Assembly: GCA_965372135.1 (NCBI GenBank)
Contig: CBDVBD010000108.1
Location: forward strand, 1 to 11,381
Origin: CBDVBD01 sp965372135
Lineage (GTDB): Bacteria > Electryoneota > RPQS01 > CBDVBD01
DNA: 11,381 nucleotides
Direction of reading: 5' to 3'
Each line of letters opens with the position of its first letter. Positions within the stretch are counted from its first letter, which is position 1. Positions 7,263-11,381 of this stretch are shown here, one piece after another. Both the position numbers and the translations under genes were made by a program. The notes under the pieces are model-generated. The model worked only from the letters and a program-made list of their open reading frames with translations. It was not told the DNA's origin and ran no database searches.

Positions 7263-7898
7263 TCACATAATGTCTTTCAATACATGCCGCAGCCAACCTT
7301 CCGGCACCACCCCGGATCGTAACACTTCGAATGGTTCCTTCCGTAAATCCAACACCGTAGATTCCCCACCCAACGCGGTGGTTCCCCCATTAACCGCCAG
7401 TCCCGCAGACGCCAACACCTCATCAGGCACCTGCCGTAACCTCTGTACCCCTTTTCCCCCTGATAAATTCGCGCTGGTATGCACCCAGGGAGACCCTTGC
7501 GTTTCGATTGCATCCCTTAGCCGATCAATCGCCGGCATTCGTACCCCGATTGACCCATCCTCAGCTACAAACCGTCTATCAATATCCTCAGCAGCCTCAA
7601 CCACCAATGTCACCGGTCCCGGCATTAACAATTCCACCACTTGCCAAACCGTTCCCACATCACCCTCTATCATCCCTTCCATCATCTCCCAACCGGACAC
7701 TAAAAAGCTGAAAGGTACCTTCCTGCTTGGCTTTAGATTCCTGAGCCGCTCCCACACCCTATCATCAAATCCAGCCCCCCCAATCCCGTACACCGTTTCC
7801 GTTGGAAACACCACCAACTCCCCACGACCAATCACCTCCGCACACCGTGCCACCATCCCCTCATCTAACAATTTCACATGCCGACCGGTTATCGCCAC
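7263..7898 (-). CDS. L-threonylcarbamoyladenylate synthase (Sua5/YrdC/YwlC family)
   Basis: This 211-residue cytoplasmic enzyme makes threonylcarbamoyl-AMP from threonine, bicarbonate and ATP, the first step of the t6A37 modification of ANN-decoding tRNAs. The YrdC fold covers the whole protein: FPTETVYGIG (31-40), the basic loop KPSRKVPF (56-63), MPGPVTLVV (92-100), VRMPA (119-123), TSANLSG (141-147) and GGESTVLDL (177-185). The C-terminal Sua5 extension is absent, so it is the short TsaC/YrdC-length form. The basic loop has K-x2-R where many family members have K-x-R-P, a small oddity. The GTG start at 7898 is chosen because GAGG lies 5 nt upstream. The stop TGA (7265-7263) overlaps an ATG in the reading frame of the phosphatase that follows. 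The YwlC-YwlE pairing seen in Bacillus is reproduced here. Confidence 0.93.
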   Translation of the reverse strand: MAITGRHVKLLDEGMVARCAEVIGRGELVVFPTETVYGIGGAGFDDRVWERLRNLKPSRKVPFSFLVSGWEMMEGMIEGDVGTVWQVVELLMPGPVTLVVEAAEDIDRRFVAEDGSIGVRMPAIDRLRDAIETQGSPWVHTSANLSGGKGVQRLRQVPDEVLASAGLAVNGGTTALGGESTVLDLRKEPFEVLRSGVVPEGWLRHVLKDIM

Positions 7899-8092
7899 CT
7901 ATACCTCACCATTAACCGTGCTTTCAAATGCCTCACCTGATAGCTAATCACTACTAACCATGTTTCCGCCCTATTGGGCGATCATAAGATCAAGTAACCT
8001 GCTTACCCCCGGCTTGTCCACCCACTGACTAATTCAACATTCAAAATTCAAAATTAATCGATAGGCAATCTCTTGCTACTTGCCAACTAATC
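7899..8092 (-). other. intergenic region between lptE and the Sua5 gene
   Basis: This 194-nt gap holds the heptamer array (8032-8057). It also has a 5-bp inverted repeat GGCAA/TTGCC (8064-8068 and 8080-8084) just after lptE, and a perfect 5-bp hairpin CGCCC-TATT-GGGCG (7967-7980). Neither hairpin is followed by a T-run on the minus strand, so neither is a convincing intrinsic terminator. A TATGAT hexamer on the minus strand (7986-7981) could be a -10 box for the Sua5 gene, but no -35 match accompanies it. I see no small gene or tRNA here. Confidence 0.5.
8032..8057. repeat. degenerate 7-bp tandem repeat (ATTCAAA)
   Basis: On the + strand the units ATTCAAC, ATTCAAA, ATTCAAA and a diverged ATTAA follow each other in the gap downstream of lptE. 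Shifted in phase, the unit reads TTCAAAA, one base from the TTCGAAA unit of the array at 9836-9861, giving a shared consensus TTCRAAA on opposite strands. Confidence 0.65.
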
Positions 8093-8596
8093 CTACCACC
8101 CGGAAACCACCTTATTGGAAATATCCTCCGTCAGCTTCCCAATCGCATCGTTCAATCCCTCTTCCCGTTCTAAACCTCCGCTTGCCAATGGATACGTCCC
8201 CCACTGGCTGAACTCCTGCGTCCACAACGCATCTCCGGTTTTTGTATCCTCTAACTCTACTCTCACGGTGACAATAATCCGATATTCCTGTACTGTCTCC
8301 GTCGCCTGAAAGGTATACGGATCATCGTTGATTCGTAAAATTGTTCCCCGAAGTACCGCTTCCGCACGCCCCAAATCCACTACTTTAACAATATTATCCC
8401 TCAGGAACCGGTCGATCACCGCATCCGTCAACTGTTCCCGAATCCCGTATTCGGACGTCAAGTTATCAAACAACGGCACCGCAATCAACTCCACCCCGCC
8501 CGGCACCGCTCCGGAAAACGAATAAAACCCGCACCCCGCTAAAAACACCAACATCACCCCCGCCGCCACACACACTATCTCATTCCAGCGTGTCAT
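8093..8596 (-). CDS. lptE: LPS-assembly lipoprotein LptE
   Basis: This 167-residue lipoprotein is the likely plug and partner of the outer-membrane LPS translocon LptD. A basic N terminus and hydrophobic segment (about 8-20) end in the lipobox LAGC, so lipidation is predicted at Cys22. The mature part starts GFYSFSGAVPGGVELIAVP and continues with the family pattern of an N-terminal strand ending in FDN-T (the N-x-T of DNLTSEYG), then a helix LTDAVIDRFLRD and strands ending in VRVELEDTKTGDALWTQEFSQWG. The last helix holds EEGLNDAIGKLTEDISNKVV. Length agrees with the family (about 160-200). The ATG has an AGGGAT ribosome site that overlaps the stop of the upstream activator. LptE sequences diverge strongly, so the call rests on the lipobox, the domain pattern and the envelope context; a generic small lipoprotein is the alternative. 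Confidence 0.83.
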   Translation of the reverse strand: MTRWNEIVCVAAGVMLVFLAGCGFYSFSGAVPGGVELIAVPLFDNLTSEYGIREQLTDAVIDRFLRDNIVKVVDLGRAEAVLRGTILRINDDPYTFQATETVQEYRIIVTVRVELEDTKTGDALWTQEFSQWGTYPLASGGLEREEGLNDAIGKLTEDISNKVVSGW

Positions 8597-8605
8597 ATCT
8601 AATCC

Positions 8606-9724
8606 CTATAAATCATACTGCTTAATCTTTCGATACAACGTCCGTTCCCCAATCCCCAATGCCTTGGCTGCCTTCCGTCGATTCCCATCAAATTCTTTTA
8701 ACACTCTTTGAATCTGCTCCCGTTCCGCTTCTTCCAATGATACCGGAATCTCCGCGGCATCCTCAATCAACATCCCCCGCTGAAACCGTCCCGGATACCT
8801 TGGCGTACCTCCACTCATTAACATCTGCCGTATCTCCCCCAACTCCTGCTTCATATCCAATAGCACCCGCAAAATCATCTCCCGTTCAAGCTGGTCCGAC
8901 GATTTCCCCAACGGCACTGGCAACATCGATTCCCCTACTCGCGTCCCCGACAAATGCCGTCCAATTATTTCCCCGTCCAACATCCGACCCGATTCCAAAA
9001 TCACCATACTTTCCAGCGTATTCTTCAATTCCCGGACATTCCCCTCCCAATAATGATTCATAAGCACCCGATATCCATCATCGGTGATCTCCGGTTCCGG
9101 AATCTGATTCTTCCGGCAATAATTCCCCACAAAATAATCCGCCAACATCGGAACATCCTCCCGGCGTTCCCGTAGCGGCGGAATCACAATATTAACCGCC
9201 TTCAATCGAAAATATAAATCCTGTCGAAATTCCCCATTTTGTACCGCCCGCGCCAAATTCCGGTTGGTGGCTGCCAATATCCTGACATCCGTCTTCAACA
9301 CTTCCCCCGATCCCACCCGCATAAACTCCCCGGTCTCTAAAATCCTGAGTATCTTAACCTGCGACGGAGGCGGCATTTCCCCAATCTCATCTAAGAATAT
9401 TGACCCGCCGTTCGCCAATTCGAAATACCCCCGACGCATCTTATCCGCGCTGGTAAATGCCCCTTTTTCGTGCCCGAATATTTCACTCTCGAAAATCCCT
9501 TCGGGAATCGCACCGCAATTGACGGTGATCATCGGTTTGTCACCGCGGTAACTCTGCTCATGAACCGCCCGAGCCACCAATTCCTTCCCCGTGCCGCTTT
9601 CCCCGGTTATCAACACCGCAATATCCGACGGCGCCACCTGCCCGATAATCTGCAGAATCTGCTTGATCCCGCCAGACTGTCCGATCAATCCTTGCAAAAC
9701 ACCTTGCTGATCGTTCGATGCCAT
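8606..9724 (-). CDS. sigma-54-dependent transcriptional activator, AAA+ and Fis HTH, no receiver domain
   Basis: This is a 372-residue bacterial enhancer-binding protein that would use ATP hydrolysis to open sigma-54 promoters. The AAA+ domain starts almost at the N terminus: Walker A GESGTGKE (41-48), the sigma-54-contacting loop GAFTSA (88-93, usually GAFTGA), Walker B GGSIFLDEIGEM (106-117), the sensor ATNRNL (152-157) and the arginine-finger region FRQDLYFRL (166-174). After a linker (about 260-325) comes a C-terminal Fis-type helix-turn-helix, DGNRRKAAKALGIGERTLYR (346-365). There is no receiver, PAS or GAF domain, so it resembles PspF in layout and its activity must be controlled by expression or by a partner protein. 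The ATG is preceded by only a weak ribosome site. The stop TAG overlaps the ribosome site of lptE, 9 nt downstream, so the two are probably co-expressed. The target promoters are not evident here. Confidence 0.95.
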   Translation of the reverse strand: MASNDQQGVLQGLIGQSGGIKQILQIIGQVAPSDIAVLITGESGTGKELVARAVHEQSYRGDKPMITVNCGAIPEGIFESEIFGHEKGAFTSADKMRRGYFELANGGSIFLDEIGEMPPPSQVKILRILETGEFMRVGSGEVLKTDVRILAATNRNLARAVQNGEFRQDLYFRLKAVNIVIPPLRERREDVPMLADYFVGNYCRKNQIPEPEITDDGYRVLMNHYWEGNVRELKNTLESMVILESGRMLDGEIIGRHLSGTRVGESMLPVPLGKSSDQLEREMILRVLLDMKQELGEIRQMLMSGGTPRYPGRFQRGMLIEDAAEIPVSLEEAEREQIQRVLKEFDGNRRKAAKALGIGERTLYRKIKQYDL

Positions 9725-9746
9725 TGTATTACTGCTTAATTAGTTC

Positions 9747-9752
9747 ATTATA
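9747..9752 (-). promoter_or_regulatory. possible -10 box of the sigma-54 activator gene
   Basis: A perfect TATAAT reads on the minus strand 22 nt before the ATG at 9724, in AT-rich sequence. No good -35 hexamer is present 16-18 nt further upstream (the bases there are near GCAAGG), so this is a weak prediction resting on the -10 box and its position in a 134-nt gap. Confidence 0.3.
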
Positions 9753-9779
9753 AAATTATCGACTTGATCCCTTGCTCGC

Positions 9780-9835
9780 TTTTGAACTTGCATCTTTTCT
9801 TTCTTTAGTATTTGGAATTTCTTATTTTGAACTTG
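9780..9835. repeat. 11-bp direct repeat pair
   Basis: TTTTGAACTTG occurs at 9780-9790 and again, exactly, at 9825-9835, a period of 45 bases, within the AT-rich gap between the MBL-fold gene and the sigma-54 activator. It adjoins the heptamer array. It could be a decayed repeat element or a binding-site pair; no hairpin with a T-run is visible in this gap. Confidence 0.5.
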
Positions 9836-9861
9836 TTTCGGATTTCGGATTTCGAATTTCA
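9836..9861. repeat. degenerate 7-bp tandem repeat (TTTCGGA)
   Basis: On the + strand three consecutive units read TTTCGGA, TTTCGGA, TTTCGAA, followed by a partial TTTCA that runs into the stop codon of the MBL-fold gene. On the coding strand the unit reads TCCGAAA or TTCGAAA. A second array with a one-base variant of this unit lies at 8032-8057. This is directly visible; any function is unknown. Confidence 0.7.
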
Positions 9862-10623
9862 CACTATCACCCTAATCCCATCCTTCGCAAATTGAATATC
9901 TCTGATCCCCCATTTCGCTGCCATATCCCTGAGCACCAGCGTTTTCCCTTCCAACTCCTCAGGAACATGTGTCAACAGCACCTTCTTTACTTCCCACCCC
10001 ACCACCGTTTCCATAATCGCTTCCAAATCCACATGCGTACATTCCAACAACAGCAAATCCGCCTGCCTGGGGATGTCGCGTAAATCACTGAGACTTTCCA
10101 AATCCGAACTGTACACCACTACCTTCCCCTCCCCATAAACCGATAACGCCCCGCTGCGCACCCCTAACCCCATATCCTCTGCCATTGATTTAACCGGCTC
10201 CAAATGCTTGGTCAAGTGCGCGGAAATTCGGAAACCGTCTCCATCCAGGACCACCCCATCTTCCCACCCTTGTAATGAATAACTGAATGACAGCCTCTCG
10301 CTAATCAGATACACTGCATGCAAATACGTCTGCAATGGCTCCACAGTCTCCTTAGGTAAAAACACCCTCAAACGCGCCGATCGCTCTGTCAAATGCATAT
10401 ACTGAATCAATCCTGCCAACCCGCCGCAATGATCGGCATGGGTATGTGTAATAACAACATCGGAAATGGAATTCGGATCCAACGACTCCCCCAACATCGC
10501 CCGGGTAGTGCCTTCTCCCACATCCAACAAGCATACCTGCTCTTCTGACTCTACCAACACCGCCGCGTGATTACGATTTGGAGTCGCCAACCCTGACCCG
10601 GTTCCGATTACTGTTATCTTCAT
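9859..10623 (-). CDS. RNase Z-like metallo-beta-lactamase fold hydrolase
   Basis: This 254-residue cytoplasmic protein of the metallo-beta-lactamase superfamily has no signal peptide. The zinc-binding motif is THTHADHCGG (His60, His62, Asp64, His65). Other likely ligands are His140 in HLTKH, Asp174 in YSSDL and His219 in LLTHV, and ECTH (194-197) resembles the conserved motif before the last histidine. The arrangement is closest to the RNase Z/ElaC branch (tRNA 3'-end processing), but the protein is about 50 residues shorter than typical RNase Z. I do not see the long flexible exosite arm between the first motif and His140, so it may act on another phosphodiester. The ATG follows an AGGA site 7 nt upstream that overlaps the purD stop. 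The TGA at 9861-9859 lies at the end of a heptamer repeat. The fold is well supported; the substrate is not. Confidence 0.82.
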   Translation of the reverse strand: MKITVIGTGSGLATPNRNHAAVLVESEEQVCLLDVGEGTTRAMLGESLDPNSISDVVITHTHADHCGGLAGLIQYMHLTERSARLRVFLPKETVEPLQTYLHAVYLISERLSFSYSLQGWEDGVVLDGDGFRISAHLTKHLEPVKSMAEDMGLGVRSGALSVYGEGKVVVYSSDLESLSDLRDIPRQADLLLLECTHVDLEAIMETVVGWEVKKVLLTHVPEELEGKTLVLRDMAAKWGIRDIQFAKDGIRVIV

Positions 10624-10632
10624 AAAACAATC

Positions 10633-11381
10633 CTACCTGTTCAACGCACGATGGGCGATGTCTCTTCGGTAAAACACCCCGTCGAATGAAATCGCTCCCA
10701 CCCCCCGATATGCCAATTCCAACGCCTCTTCCAAACTATTTCCCAATCCCACTACATTCAACACTCGTCCTCCCGATGTCACTACCACTCCTTCATGAGT
10801 CTTGGTGCCTGCATGAAAAATAATCGTATTATCATCTCCGGCAGTATCCAGCCCACGAATCATTTTCCCCGTCTCATACGACCCCGGATATCCTCCGGAC
10901 GCCAATACCACCCCGACCGCAGCACGATGTTCCTTGTCCTCCTCCGGCAGCTTGTCCATCGTCCCATCCACCGACGCTTCCAACAACTTCAAAAACTCAC
11001 CTCCGTACAACGGTAACACCACCTGTGTTTCCGGATCTCCAAATCGGCAATTGTATTCCAACACCTTCGGACCATGGTCAGTCATCATCAGCCCCAAATA
11101 CAACACTCCTTGATAATGCCTGCCTTCTTCCTCCATTCCTTGAAGCGTACGAATTAAAATCGTTTCTTCCACCTCCGACATCAAAGATTCCGTGATCACC
11201 GGTGCCGGCGCATAGGCTCCCATCCCGCCGGTATTCGGTCCCATATCACCGTCGAATGCCCGCTTATGATCCTGTGACGACGTCAAACAACGATAATTAA
11301 TCCCATCACACACCGCCAAAATCGACGCCTCTTCCCCCTCTAACCGCTCTTCAACCACCGCTTGGTTCCCGGCATCCCCAA
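10633..11381 (-). CDS. purD: phosphoribosylamine--glycine ligase (GAR synthetase), C-terminal part
   Basis: This is an ATP-grasp ligase of de novo purine synthesis. It joins glycine to 5-phosphoribosylamine using ATP to give GAR, in the cytoplasm. The gene runs off the right edge: codons remain open to base 11381 and read GDAGNQAVVEERLEGEEAS, the middle of the ATP-grasp domain, so only about 249 of roughly 425 residues are present. Visible family motifs are SSQDHKRAFDGDMGPNTGG (nucleotide and phosphate contacts) and LEYNCRFGDPETQ (the GARS signature with metal and ATP ligands), followed by the C-terminal domain ending YRRDIAHRALNR. The GTG at 11358 is an internal Val, not a start. The stop TAG (10635-10633) sits inside the purine-rich ribosome site of the next gene, 9 nt downstream, so the two are probably co-transcribed. 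Nothing looks broken. Confidence 0.97.
   Translation of the reverse strand, partial: GDAGNQAVVEERLEGEEASILAVCDGINYRCLTSSQDHKRAFDGDMGPNTGGMGAYAPAPVITESLMSEVEETILIRTLQGMEEEGRHYQGVLYLGLMMTDHGPKVLEYNCRFGDPETQVVLPLYGGEFLKLLEASVDGTMDKLPEEDKEHRAAVGVVLASGGYPGSYETGKMIRGLDTAGDDNTIIFHAGTKTHEGVVVTSGGRVLNVVGLGNSLEEALELAYRGVGAISFDGVFYRRDIAHRALNR

Noticed and set aside
7105..7947. Long + strand open frame (280 codons)
   Set aside because: It lies antisense to the Sua5 and phosphatase genes, is Pro/Ser/Thr-rich low-complexity sequence with no recognisable domain, and is explained by the skewed composition of the opposite strand. The same holds for all other + strand open frames.
7967..7980. Perfect hairpin CGCCC-TATT-GGGCG as an intrinsic terminator
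   Set aside because: The stem is only 5 bp and no T-run follows on either strand; it also sits near the next gene rather than just after lptE.
8064..8084. Sigma-54 promoter or terminator downstream of lptE
   Set aside because: On the minus strand TGGCA and TTGC occur, but the GG-to-GC spacing is too long for a -24/-12 promoter, and the GGCAA/TTGCC stem has an 11-nt loop and no T-run.
11356..11358. GTG as the start of purD
   Set aside because: Conserved PurD residues (GDAGNQA) are encoded in frame upstream to the window edge, so the gene is truncated by the window and not a short version.
1..11381. CRISPR array, mobile element, tRNA or rRNA, defence system
   Set aside because: No regularly spaced long repeats, transposase or integrase motifs, terminal inverted repeats, cloverleaf or rRNA-like segments were seen; the longest exact repeat noticed is 11 bp.

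Overview
The window is a chromosomal segment of a diderm (LPS-making) bacterium. Every convincing gene lies on the minus strand, so the segment is transcribed from right to left. The presence of LptE, a KdtX/WaaE-type core glucosyltransferase, a heptosyltransferase-like domain and a probable O-antigen ligase/polymerase points to LPS or a related envelope glycan. I cannot name the species. A receiver-less sigma-54 activator directly upstream of LptE recalls FCB-type bacteria and related candidate phyla, but this is inference. The + strand is strikingly C-rich and G-poor, so the coding strand is G-rich.

Right to left in transcription order. Block A (about 11381-9859) holds the C-terminal part of purD (glycinamide ribonucleotide synthetase), then, 9 nt on, an RNase Z-like metallo-beta-lactamase hydrolase. 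Block B (9724-8093), after a 134-nt gap with heptamer repeats and a possible -10 box, holds a sigma-54 activator (AAA+ plus Fis HTH, no receiver domain) and lptE. Block C (7898-6766), after a 194-nt gap with a second set of heptamer repeats, holds a Sua5/YrdC threonylcarbamoyl-AMP synthase and a low-molecular-weight phosphatase with the Thr signature of YwlE arginine phosphatases. Block D (6662-1), after a 102-nt gap, is a tightly overlapping five-gene glycan module: a membrane-anchored sulfatase-superfamily protein with a Thr in place of the formylglycine Cys, a GT4 glycosyltransferase, a GT2 KdtX/WaaE-like transferase, a single-chain GT9-GT4 double glycosyltransferase, and the start of a multipass membrane protein resembling O-antigen ligases.

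Block D reads as one translationally coupled operon for making and decorating an LPS core or surface glycan. Block B adds the lipoprotein subunit of the LPS export translocon next to a regulator, so envelope biogenesis dominates the window. Blocks A and C are housekeeping (purine synthesis, tRNA t6A modification, a phosphatase). The points most worth a second look are the GT9-GT4 fusion, the Thr-type sulfatase-fold enzyme in a glycan operon, the YwlE-like phosphatase in a diderm, and the related heptamer repeats in two gaps. No mobile element, CRISPR array, rRNA or tRNA was seen, and no gap exceeds 300 bases.
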